64,000 nucleotides of DNA from Collimonas fungivorans Ter331. GTDB taxonomy: Bacteria > Pseudomonadota > Gammaproteobacteria > Burkholderiales > Burkholderiaceae_D. The DNA lies in the NCBI RefSeq assembly GCF_000221045.1, contig NC_015856.1, positions 1,583,317-1,647,316 of the forward strand, given 5' to 3'. The position numbers were made by a program, and so were the translations under genes. The notes beneath the pieces are model-generated. The model searched no databases. It was given only the letters and a program-made list of their open reading frames with translations, and was not told the origin of the DNA. Positions 57,396 through 64,000 of this stretch are shown here, in pieces (position 1 is the stretch's first letter; each line of letters begins with the position of its first letter).

Positions 57396-59081
57396 TTAGC
57401 GCTCGGCTTGGTAGATATCGTAGTCCTTGGTTTCCTTGACAAACAGCATGCCGATCACGAAGGTGGCGATGGCGATGACGATCGGATACCACAGGCCGTA
57501 GTAGATATCGCCCTTGAACGCCACCAGGGCGAAGGCGGTGGTCGGCAGCAAACCGCCGAACCAGCCGTTGCCGATGTGGTAAGGCATGGACATCGAGGTA
57601 TAGCGGATGCGGGTAGGGAACATTTCCACCAGCATCGCCGCGATCGGGCCGTAGACCATGGTCACGTAGATCACCAGGATGAACAGCAGCAGCAGCACCA
57701 TCGGCTTGTTCATCTGTTCCGGATCGGCCTTGCTTGGATAACCCGCGCCCTTGATGTCGCCGGCCAGTTCAGCCGAGAACGCCTTGTCCTTGGCGGCGGC
57801 GTCTTCTTTCGACAGGCCTTTGGCGTCATACGACGTCAGGACCTTTTCGCCGATCTTGATGGTGGCCACCGAACCGGGAGCGCCAACGACGTTCTCGTAG
57901 TTCACCGAGGCTGCCGACAGCTTGGCTTTGGCGATGTCGCAGGACGATGTGAACTTCTTGGTGCCGGTAGGATTGAACTGGAACTGGCAGGTGGCCGGAT
58001 CGGCGGTGACGATCACCGGTGCATTTTTCAGCGCGGCTTCCAGCGCCGGATTGGCGTAGTGGGTCAGGCCGGAAAAGATCGGGAAGTAGGTCAGCGCTGC
58101 GATCAGGCAGCCGGCCATGATGATAGGCTTGCGGCCGATCTTGTCGGACAGCGTGCCGAAGACCACGAAGAACGGGGTGGCCAGCAGCAGGGCCAGGGCG
58201 ATCAGGATGTTGGCGGTCGACATGTCCACCTTCAGCGATTGCGTCAGGAAGAACAGCGCATAGAACTGGCCGGTGTACCAGACCACGGCCTGGCCGGCGG
58301 TCAGGCCGATCAGGGCCAGGATCACCAGCTTCAGGTTTTTCCATTGGCCGAAGGCTTCCGTCAGCGGCGCCTTGGAGGTCTTGCCTTCAGCCTTCATCTT
58401 GGCGAAAGCCGGCGATTCGTTCATCGACAGGCGGATCCAGACCGATACTGCCAGCAACACGATCGAGACCAGGAAAGGAATGCGCCAGCCCCATGACGAA
58501 AACGCTTCTTCGCCGACGGCGCTGCGTACGCCCAGGATCACCAGCAGCGACAGGAACAGGCCCAGCGTCGCGGTAGTCTGGATCCATGAGGTGAATGCGC
58601 CGCGCTTGTCGTCCGGCGCATGCTCGGCGACGTAGGTCGCCGCGCCGCCGTACTCGCCGCCCAGCGCCAGGCCTTGCAGGATGCGCAGGGTGATCAGGAT
58701 GATGGGAGCGGCAATGCCGATCGTGGCGTAGTTCGGCAGGATGCCGACGATGAAGGTCGAGGCGCCCATGATCAGGATCGTCACCAGGAAGGTGAACTTG
58801 CGGCCGATCATGTCGCCCAGGCGGCCAAATACCAGCGCGCCGAAGGGACGCACGATAAAGCCCGCGGCAAACGCCAGCAATGCAAAGATGAAGCCGGTAT
58901 TGGGATCGGTGCCGGAGAAGAACTGCTTGGCGATGATGGCCGCAAGCGAACCATACAGGTAAAAGTCATACCATTCGAATACGGTGCCCAGCGACGAGGC
59001 AAAGATGACTTTGCGCTCCTCCGGTGTGATGCCTCGTGCAGCAGGTTTAAGCCCGCCAGCGGTAGGTTGTGTTGTGGCCAT
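57396..59081 (-). CDS. MHS-family MFS transporter with a large periplasmic insert
   Basis: 561 aa, longer than the usual 430-450. The MHS signature is LGTVFEWYDFYLYGSLAAII, then FGRLGDMIGRKFTFLVTILI and LALGGEYGGAATYVAEHAP. The extra length is an insert of about 110 aa between TM9 and TM10 (about residues 343-455), which topology places in the periplasm. It holds two Cys (ATCQFQF and SSCDIAK) that could form a disulfide. This longer subclass is known among proline/betaine- and dicarboxylate-type MHS proteins, but the substrate is not clear. Confidence 0.88.
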   Translation of the reverse strand: MATTQPTAGGLKPAARGITPEERKVIFASSLGTVFEWYDFYLYGSLAAIIAKQFFSGTDPNTGFIFALLAFAAGFIVRPFGALVFGRLGDMIGRKFTFLVTILIMGASTFIVGILPNYATIGIAAPIILITLRILQGLALGGEYGGAATYVAEHAPDDKRGAFTSWIQTTATLGLFLSLLVILGVRSAVGEEAFSSWGWRIPFLVSIVLLAVSVWIRLSMNESPAFAKMKAEGKTSKAPLTEAFGQWKNLKLVILALIGLTAGQAVVWYTGQFYALFFLTQSLKVDMSTANILIALALLLATPFFVVFGTLSDKIGRKPIIMAGCLIAALTYFPIFSGLTHYANPALEAALKNAPVIVTADPATCQFQFNPTGTKKFTSSCDIAKAKLSAASVNYENVVGAPGSVATIKIGEKVLTSYDAKGLSKEDAAAKDKAFSAELAGDIKGAGYPSKADPEQMNKPMVLLLLFILVIYVTMVYGPIAAMLVEMFPTRIRYTSMSMPYHIGNGWFGGLLPTTAFALVAFKGDIYYGLWYPIVIAIATFVIGMLFVKETKDYDIYQAER

Positions 59082-59249
59082 GCCGGTCTCCTTGATTATT
59101 TATATTTGGTACAGCTGAATTGGAGTGTGCAGGCGAAACCTTACGCGGGACTTGCTTGAAACTTACGAGAAACTTACGCGGGAGAAATGCCGGGAAGGAG
59201 AAGTTGCTACCTGTCAACATTGACAGCTATGCGAAAATTCTGGAAGCGC

Positions 59250-59327
59250 TACAATGGCTACGTCTTCTACAACTCTCCCCGAGTTTGGATTCAGCCCGTG
59301 GCCGCAAGGTTTCACGGGCTTTTTTTC
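59250..59327 (+). ncRNA. Small RNA candidate A (repeat-family member 1)
   Basis: TACAAT at 59250-59255 is followed six bases later by GTCTTCTACAAC. CGAGTTTGGATTCAGCCC and a hairpin AGCCCGTG/CACGGGCT (59293-59300/59313-59320) with T7 complete a 65-nt unit. It shares the block TTTGGATTCA, the loop GCCGCAAGGT and the position of the -10 with copies B and C. Its 5' end reads TCTTCTAC instead of the perfect anti-SD tract. No good -35 at 17 bases; a TTGACA is at 59220-59225 within the inverted repeat CTGTCAA-CA-TTGACAG (59211-59226). The rest of 59082-59609 shows nothing. Confidence 0.5.
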
Positions 59328-59609
59328 GGCTGTCGGCATGGATAAAACCGGCAGTTGTCATGGGGCAGTCATGCCGCTGTCATGTTAGGCGGGTAGGATA
59401 CGAGGTGTTGATTTAGTGCTCACTTATAAAGCCCGGCCAAGGTTTTTCGACAAGTGTCTTGCCATCAGCAGGTTGGCCGGTAGCCTCGATCACCGGCACC
59501 AATTTTGTTGCATCCCGATCAACCCGCCGCCGTAAGGTGTTCGGGTTTTTCGTTTTCCGGCCGTTATAATGTTTTATCCACGGTCCACCGCCGTTTACCC
59601 CGGAAAACC

Positions 59610-60311
59610 ATGCAAATTCCAGCAGATGATTTGACCGAGATTGTTTTGCCGGAAATGCCCGAGTCCATTTTCCGGGCCGGTTTGCGTTATTCGGTCGACG
59701 CCGGGCAGCTGGACCGGCTGCGGGCCAGCGGCATTGTCTTGCCCGACACCCTGGCGCGAGCTGTGCTGAAACGCCAGGTGGAGTTCGCCGCCGGCAGGTT
59801 CTGCGCCCGCGAGGCGCTGCAGAAGCTCGGCCACCACGGCGCGGCGACGCTCGCCATCGGCCAGCATCGGGCGCCGCTGTGGCCCGCCGGCTCCCTGGGC
59901 TCGATCAGCCACGGCGATGGCCTGGCAATTGCTGTGGCCACCAGCAGCCGCGAATGGCGCGGGTTGGGCATCGATATTGAGCGGATGCTCACCAACGAAG
60001 CGGCGCAACCGCTGCATGAACACCTGATGAAAGCGCCGGAACTAGCCGTCGGCGAGGCAGCCGGCTTGTCCCTCGGCGATTGGCTGAGCCTGGTCTTTTC
60101 GGCCAAGGAAAGCCTGTTCAAGGCGCTCTATCCTTTTGTCGGGCGCTATTTCGATTTCCTGGATGCCGAAGTGTGCGAATTGCAAGAACAGCAATCCAGC
60201 CTCACGTTAAGGCTGGCGGCAACCTTGTCGCCATCATGCGTCAAAGGCAGCTTGTACAGCATCGGCTACAGTTATTTTTCCGGCAATGTAGCGACGCTGT
60301 GCCTGTTCTGA
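59610..60311 (+). CDS. 4'-phosphopantetheinyl transferase (EntD/Sfp class)
   Basis: 233 aa from the ATG at 59610; the frame extends upstream without family features. It transfers phosphopantetheine from CoA to carrier-protein domains. The Mg2+/CoA motifs are present: GSISHGDGLAIAVA (His), GLGIDIERM (Asp and Glu) and LVFSAKESLFKALYPFVG (Glu-Ser-xx-Lys). EntD-type enzymes often act on siderophore or NRPS/PKS carriers. No such cluster is in the window, so it must act on targets elsewhere. Confidence 0.92.
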   Translation: MQIPADDLTEIVLPEMPESIFRAGLRYSVDAGQLDRLRASGIVLPDTLARAVLKRQVEFAAGRFCAREALQKLGHHGAATLAIGQHRAPLWPAGSLGSISHGDGLAIAVATSSREWRGLGIDIERMLTNEAAQPLHEHLMKAPELAVGEAAGLSLGDWLSLVFSAKESLFKALYPFVGRYFDFLDAEVCELQEQQSSLTLRLAATLSPSCVKGSLYSIGYSYFSGNVATLCLF

Positions 60312-60387
60312 CCTTAGCGTCAATTGGCGCCAGGCACTGGATATTTGCGAGGCGGCATCTATAATAAAAAGTCTTCTGGAGGGTTTT

Positions 60388-60636
60388 ATGAAGGCTGCCA
60401 AGATCATCGAGATGTGGGGTAGGGCAAGTCGCCAGGTACCGCTCACCAGCGACGACGATATCGTACAGATGTTTGCCAACGAAATCGCAAAATTGTCTTA
60501 CAAGCTGACAGAGGAAGAACTGTACCGGCTGATCGCGGTGGGAGCGCTGGTTTACCAGCGCGGTTTCCGCGAATTCGACGGCAACATCATGGCGGACCTG
60601 CTGATCAGGACCTTGCGCGACGGTGGCCGAGCGTAG
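60388..60636 (+). CDS. Unknown 82-aa protein
   Basis: A strong GGAGG lies 6-7 bases before the ATG. The protein is mainly helical (KAAKIIEMWGRASRQVPLTS, DDIVQMFANEIAKLSYKL, EEELYRLIAVGALVYQRGF). No signal or membrane segment. I do not recognise the family. It lies 76 bases after the PPTase gene and could be its downstream partner. Confidence 0.75.
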   Translation: MKAAKIIEMWGRASRQVPLTSDDDIVQMFANEIAKLSYKLTEEELYRLIAVGALVYQRGFREFDGNIMADLLIRTLRDGGRA

Positions 60637-60671
60637 AGCGGATCCGGTTCCGCTCCATTCCCGTTTCTCCA

Positions 60672-60709
60672 ATAAAAAAGCCTGCTTCCTCACCGGTCGC
60701 AGGCTTTCA
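60672..60709. terminator. Bidirectional terminator with CCTCAC loop
   Basis: AAAGCCTGC (60678-60686) pairs with GCAGGCTTT (60699-60707), loop TTCCTCACCGGT; A6 upstream gives T6 on the minus strand. It ends the convergent genes at 60636 and 60753. The loop is nearly repeated in the hairpin at 63127-63160. Confidence 0.85.
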
Positions 60710-60752
60710 GAATGTTGGCTAAAGCTTTGACGGGGTGCCTAGACGGGGTCGC

Positions 60753-60974
60753 TTAGACCCGTACGATTTTTTCGCCGGTCTGGTCAATCACGAATTTTCC
60801 TTCCGCATACGGAGTCAGCGCACGTCCGTCCGCCAGCTTGTAGATTTCACGTCCCGGCAAGGAAGCGACGGTGCCGTTTGCAGCAGCTCTTTCAATCGAG
60901 TCTTTGTAGCACTCGACATGATAGGCGTTCCCTGTTTCTTTGCCTTTGGCGTCGAATTTTTCTGTTAAATCCAT
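60753..60974 (-). CDS. Unknown 73-aa protein
   Basis: ATG at 60974 with AAGGAG 8 bases upstream, preferred over an in-frame ATG at 61016. The protein begins MDLTEKFDAKGKETGNAYHV and ends DQTGEKIVRV. Segments LPGREIYKLADGRALTPYAEGKFVID look beta-rich. Similar short basic/acidic proteins are common unknowns in Burkholderiales. No export signal. Confidence 0.75.
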   Translation of the reverse strand: MDLTEKFDAKGKETGNAYHVECYKDSIERAAANGTVASLPGREIYKLADGRALTPYAEGKFVIDQTGEKIVRV

Positions 60975-61162
60975 AAAATGTCTCCTTGTGCGCGAGGTTG
61001 GAATACCTGCGGTCACGATACCAGATTTTATTTAACGATTGTAGTAATCAATGCATTCGTCCGGCATCGCGCCTGCCCGCCTGGCCGCTATCCATTGCCG
61101 CTATCCTCCGCGGCGCGTACCATGAGGGTCGCAGCAAGGCAAATTCTACAGAGGAAGCAGTA

Positions 61163-61525
61163 ATGAACGACGGTTTGACAAGAGATGAATACGACGCCCT
61201 GGAACAGATCCGCAAGGGCGCGCACGGCAGGGTGACTGCCTGCGTGGCAAGGAACACCAAGCGCCTGGCCGGACTCAAGTACATTGCATATGAAAAGAAC
61301 GGCGGCCTGTCATTGACCGAGAAAGGGCAGCAGACTCTGTTCATCAGGAATTGCATTGAAGGCCTGCGCGCCGTGGCCAGCGATCCTGGCGCCAAGCTGG
61401 CGGCAGACGTCGCCATGTTCCTTGGGAAAAAAGGGCATGTCAGCGCCCGGCCTGCCGGCGACGGTTACGATATCACCGAAAAAGGGCGCGAATCCCTGGC
61501 GGATATTGATTCTTCGGCTACTTGA
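61163..61525 (+). CDS. Unknown 120-aa protein with two winged-helix-like wings
   Basis: ATG at 61163 with AGAGGA upstream. The sequence has two copies of a wing-like motif: GLKYIAYEKNGGLSLTEKGQQTL and VSARPAGDGYDITEKGRESL, each ending T-EKG. This resembles the beta hairpin of winged-helix domains but no full helix-turn-helix is obvious. No partner gene in the same operon. Confidence 0.7.
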   Translation: MNDGLTRDEYDALEQIRKGAHGRVTACVARNTKRLAGLKYIAYEKNGGLSLTEKGQQTLFIRNCIEGLRAVASDPGAKLAADVAMFLGKKGHVSARPAGDGYDITEKGRESLADIDSSAT

Positions 61526-61625
61526 ACGGCCATAAGGCGGCCGCCAACGTTATGCCCGGAGTATCAAGCTTGTGCGCTTAGTAAAAAGTCATATAAATCA
61601 AACACTTGATTAAAATCTTTGCAGG

Positions 61626-61660
61626 TTATCCACAGGACTGTCCACAATTTCTGTGGGTAA
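61626..61660. promoter_or_regulatory. Cluster of three DnaA-box-like 9-mers
   Basis: TTATCCACA (61626-61634) is a perfect DnaA box. TGTCCACAA (61639-61647) and the inverted TGTGGGTAA (61652-61660) differ by one or two bases from consensus. All lie within 35 bases, next to an AT-rich tract (61575-61620), between 61525 and the oxidoreductase start at 61721. The window does not hold dnaA, rpmH or parAB, so this is not the usual oriC. It may titrate DnaA or control a nearby promoter. Confidence 0.5.
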
Positions 61661-61720
61661 CTTTGAGCGATGGCTTATTTGCCTTCCGGGCTGAATCATC
61701 ATGAATCCACGGAGAACACC

Positions 61721-62767
61721 ATGCCCATGCTGAACATAGGCCTTTTAGGCTACGGCTTTGCCGGCGCCACCTTCCATGCGCCGCTGATCGGGCACTCGGG
61801 CCGCACCGCGCTCAGTGCGATCGCCAGCAGCCAGGCCGAGGCCGCCGCCCAAGCCTGGCCGGAAGCGCGCATCGTTGCCGGTCTCGACGCTTTGCTGGCC
61901 GATGACGGACTCGACTGCATCGTGATCGCAACGCCGAACGACACCCATTTTGAATTCGCGCGGCGCACGCTGGCTGCCGGCAAGCATGTGGTGGTCGACA
62001 AGCCGGTCACCCTGAGCGCGGAAGAGGCGCGCATCCTGGCGCGCACGGCCGCCGACAGCAAGCTGTTGCTGGCGCCGTTCCATAACCGGCGCTGGGACGG
62101 CGATTTTCGCACCGTGCAGGCGCTGATCGCCAGCGGCCGGCTTGGCCACATCACGCATTTCGAGTCGCATTTCGACCGGTTCCGGCCTGCGGTGCGGCAA
62201 CGCTGGCGCGAGGACGCGTCAAACGGCGGCGGCCTGCTGTACGACCTTGGACCGCACCTGGTCGACCAGGCGCTGACATTGTTCGGCGCCCCGCAAAACG
62301 TCAGCGCGACTATCGGCACCTACCGCGAACAGGCCAAGGCCGATGACTATGTCCATCTGCAATTGGGGTATGCGGACAAGCAGGTGGTATTGCACGCCAG
62401 CGCCCTGAGCGCGCTCGAAGCACCGCGTTTCACCATCCACGGCCGCCGCGGCAGCTATCTGAAAACCGGGCTCGACAGCCAGGAAGACCAGCTCAAGGCC
62501 GGTTTGCGCCCCGGGCAGCCGGGCTGGGCCAAAAACCCGCCGGGCCTGATCCGGGAAGTTGAGGGCGAGCTTGACCTGCGTGGCGAACTGAGCACTCTGG
62601 ATGGCGCTTATGTGGAATTCTATCGGGCGCTGGCTGCCTCGATCCAGGATGGCGCGCCGTTTCCGGTTACTGCTGATGCCGCGGTCGGCGTTGCCGAAAT
62701 CCTCGAACTGGCGCGCCAAAGTAACGGGGAAGGCCGCCGCCTGCCTTATGCGGCGACTGGATGGTAA
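61721..62767 (+). CDS. Gfo/Idh/MocA-family oxidoreductase
   Basis: 348 aa from the ATG at 61721, where GGAGA precedes by 6 bases and the Rossmann strand begins (LNIGLLGYGFAGATFHAPLI). NAD(P) binding and catalytic Lys: HVVVDKPVTLSAEEARIL with Lys in DKPVT (about residue 94). The YdgJ/YvaA-type middle DGDFRTVQALIASGRLGHI and GGLLYDLGPHLVDQAL loop are visible. These enzymes oxidise sugars or sugar-like polyols; the substrate is unknown. No sugar cluster is nearby. Confidence 0.9.
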   Translation: MPMLNIGLLGYGFAGATFHAPLIGHSGRTALSAIASSQAEAAAQAWPEARIVAGLDALLADDGLDCIVIATPNDTHFEFARRTLAAGKHVVVDKPVTLSAEEARILARTAADSKLLLAPFHNRRWDGDFRTVQALIASGRLGHITHFESHFDRFRPAVRQRWREDASNGGGLLYDLGPHLVDQALTLFGAPQNVSATIGTYREQAKADDYVHLQLGYADKQVVLHASALSALEAPRFTIHGRRGSYLKTGLDSQEDQLKAGLRPGQPGWAKNPPGLIREVEGELDLRGELSTLDGAYVEFYRALAASIQDGAPFPVTADAAVGVAEILELARQSNGEGRRLPYAATGW

Positions 62768-62807
62768 CGCTATCATCCGGGTGAATAACTGTTATGCGTT
62801 AAATAAA

Positions 62808-62912
62808 TTGGCTGTCCTTGGGCCGGGTCTATATAGTTGTACCTGTCTCCTCCAACACCTCCCAAGGTTTGGATTCAAGCCCGCGCCGCAAGGTCTCGCG
62901 GGCTTTTTTTTG
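62808..62912 (+). ncRNA. Small RNA candidate B (anti-Shine-Dalgarno family)
   Basis: Promoter TTGGCT (62808-62813), 18 bases, TATAGT (62832-62837). The predicted RNA starts about 62845 with GTCTCCTCCAAC; TCTCCTCC is at 62846-62853. It continues AAGGTTTGGATTCAAGCC and ends in the hairpin AAGCCCGCG/CGCGGGCTT (62877-62885/62897-62905) with T8, about 67 nt. It has no reading frame. The 5' tract matches the anti-SD end of 16S rRNA, so the RNA could pair with ribosome sites. Confidence 0.68.
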
Positions 62913-62953
62913 CCTGTGGGATTTGCGGTAAATGCGCAGCCTTCGGCTTTCGC

Positions 62954-63160
62954 TTGCATTTCCTGAAAGATCTGTGTATAATTCAGAAATTGCCTGTCGC
63001 ACATGACGAAGTTTAAAGCGAATTCAAAGCGATCCGGGCCAATACAAGAGTAGATTCATTACACGTCGGAGCCACTTTCCAGATAGGACTGGGTTTCGGG
63101 AATCTTCTCCTGTATTGAAGAATATGAAAACCTGCTTACCTCACGGTCGCAGGTTTTTTT
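62954..63160 (+). ncRNA. Candidate ~170-nt RNA between copies B and C
   Basis: TTGCAT (62954-62959), 17 bases, TATAAT (62977-62982) is the best sigma-70 promoter in the window. Transcription would begin near 62989 and end at hairpin AAAACCTGC/GCAGGTTTT (about 63127-63135/63149-63157) with T7. The interior has no good frame; a 16-codon frame at 63003 lacks a ribosome site. CTTCTCC occurs at 63103-63109. No similarity to 6S or other named RNAs was noticed. Confidence 0.5.
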
Positions 63161-63187
63161 GCGTTTTGATACCGTATTTTTACTATA

Positions 63188-63288
63188 TTGCGGTGCGCCA
63201 TATTTCGCTTTATAGTGGATTCGTCTCCTCCAACCCCCTATGGTTTGGATTCAGCCCGCGCCGCAAGGCTCTGCGGGCTTTTTTTTGC
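63188..63288 (+). ncRNA. Small RNA candidate C (anti-Shine-Dalgarno family)
   Basis: Promoter TTGCGG (63188-63193), 17 bases, TATAGT (63211-63216). The RNA would begin at about 63223 with GTCTCCTCCAACCC (TCTCCTCC at 63224-63231). It carries GGTTTGGATTCAGCCC and ends in the hairpin AGCCCGC/GCGGGCT (63253-63259/63273-63279) and T8, about 65 nt. It is over 80% identical to copy B across the transcribed part by eye. The nearest downstream gene is on the opposite strand, so it is not a leader. Confidence 0.72.
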
Positions 63289-63398
63289 CTGTCGGAAAAG
63301 AGAAATCAAGCCAGGGGCTTGGCCCCGGCCGGTGATTTGTTGTCAGGCAGTGACGTTGAGTGAGATTAACTATCACACGTCCCCGCTGTCTGCGGACC

Positions 63399-63557
63399 TC
63401 ACTGGTGCGGCTTGATCGTCCGGCTGCGCTGCAATCGGGCGTCGGAACGGGCATTGCGGTTGTAGCTCGACAGGAAACCGCGTGTCTTGAGTTCCTTGTG
63501 CAGCAGGAAAGCGGCGAGCAGGGCGGCAAAAGTGATGGAGGCGAGGATGATTAGCAT
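63399..63557 (-). CDS. Small membrane protein, 52 aa, unknown
   Basis: ATG at 63557, TGA at 63399-63401. The N-terminus MLIILASITFAALLAAFLLH is one membrane helix, followed by a basic soluble tail (KELKTRGFLSSYNRNARSDA, RLQRSRTIKPHQ). The positive-inside rule puts the tail in the cytoplasm. The ribosome site is weak (GAAAGA at long range). It follows the truncated LysR gene on the same strand. I do not recognise a family. Confidence 0.55.
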   Translation of the reverse strand: MLIILASITFAALLAAFLLHKELKTRGFLSSYNRNARSDARLQRSRTIKPHQ

Positions 63558-63617
63558 TTTTTGTCTATCTTTCGAGTGATGCCCGATAGCAGCAAAATTC
63601 GCGCCAGCTATGCCGTT

Positions 63618-64000
63618 TCAGCTATCCTGGTGCGCCATCAGGGTATCCAGCAGCCAGCCGCCGGCCGGCCCCAGCCCGCGCTGGCGCGACCATACGGCGT
63701 CGACCTGTATGCTTTTCGGCCAGCCGCGCACCTGCAATTCGAGCAGGCTGCCGGCGGCAAAACGCTTGGCCATCCAATGCGGCAGTTCGGCCCAGCCAAA
63801 ACCCAGTTCCGTCATTTCCAGCAGCAGCAGGTAGCTGGAGGCGGTCCAGCATTTGCCGCGCCGGCGCTGCACAGCATCGTCGGCAAAGGTGCTCAGGCGC
63901 AGTTCGCGCGCCGCATGCAGCATCTCGGTCGAGATATGCCTGGCTTTCGCCAGCGGGTGCTGCTTGCCGACATACAGGCCGATCGCCGAACGGTCCGGCA
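63618..64000 (-). CDS. LysR-family regulator (3' part; cut by window end)
   Basis: The last 127 codons are present; the gene begins beyond 64000. The visible C-terminal effector-binding domain contains DRSAIGLYVGKQHPLAKARH, SSYLLLLEMTELGFGWAELPHWMAKRFAAG and LGPAGGWLLDTLMAHQDS, typical of LysR beta-sheet domains. The target is unknown since its divergent neighbour is outside the window. Confidence 0.85.
   Translation of the reverse strand, partial: PDRSAIGLYVGKQHPLAKARHISTEMLHAARELRLSTFADDAVQRRRGKCWTASSYLLLLEMTELGFGWAELPHWMAKRFAAGSLLELQVRGWPKSIQVDAVWSRQRGLGPAGGWLLDTLMAHQDS

Noticed and set aside
63003-63053. 16-codon frame inside RNA candidate D
   Set aside because: No ribosome site before the ATG and no recognisable sequence; the transcript is better read as non-coding.

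Overview
The window looks like a chromosomal segment of a betaproteobacterium of the order Burkholderiales, most likely family Oxalobacteraceae and close to Collimonas or Herbaspirillum. This is inferred from gene content and order (lpxA-lpxB-rnhB-spoU, ppsR/ppsA divergent, smpB/ratA/rnfH next to guaB-guaA, split nadA-nadC and nadB), from GC-rich coding sequence, and from protein flavour. No database comparison was possible. No CRISPR array, rRNA, complete tRNA, transposase or prophage module was seen.

Layout. 1-2834: end of lpxA, then lpxB, rnhB and a SpoU-type RNA methyltransferase in one tight operon. 2835-5074: an AT-rich insert-like stretch with a candidate structured RNA and a three-repeat Ig-like protein. 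5075-8611: divergent ppsR and ppsA. 8629-8844: ppsA terminator abutting a truncated antitoxin remnant. 8892-12328: a TPR/glycosyltransferase-like protein, nfeD and an SPFH protein. 12412-17555: smpB, ratA-rnfH, a DUF4124 protein and guaB-guaA. 17556-28587 is the main accessory zone: an AT-rich scar after guaA, a lipoprotein subtilase autotransporter, an unannotated Pro-rich micro-gene, a secreted GH95-type glycosidase with nested discoidin domains, a porin, an AT-richer sterol-desaturase-family gene, and an N-terminally truncated thioesterase. 28920-35823: serine hydrolase, LysR/NAD(P)H-quinone oxidoreductase pair, DUF4386, outer-membrane phospholipase A, DUF72, a 48-aa antisense-overlapping gene and a 2'-5' RNA ligase-like protein. 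35825-40258: giant Lhr-family helicase. 40592-43120: queE-queD-tadA-ldcA, so queuosine precursor synthesis, tRNA A34 editing and murein recycling. 43174-45061: divergent AmpR-type regulator and class A beta-lactamase. 45224-49792: ybiT and nadA-nadC. 49829-59081: mostly minus strand, with a dipeptidase/MFS group, nadB, purT and an MHS transporter. 59082-64000: PPTase, small unknown genes, a Gfo/Idh/MocA oxidoreductase and a partial LysR gene.

The most distinctive part is 59.2-63.3 kb. Three related, very short transcription units each carry a promoter-like -10 directly followed by a GTCTYCT-type start, a conserved GTTTGGATTC block and a Rho-independent terminator. Two of them begin with a perfect anti-Shine-Dalgarno tract (TCTCCTCC). 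A fourth, unrelated RNA candidate with a near-consensus sigma-70 promoter lies between two of them, and a cluster of three DnaA-box-like sites lies about 1.2 kb upstream. I read this as a multicopy small-RNA family able to compete with 16S rRNA for ribosome binding sites. It resembles what I remember of a 'Betaproteobacteria toxic small RNA' family, which needs checking. A second unexplained RNA candidate, with a closing stem and two inner hairpins, lies at 3086-3225.
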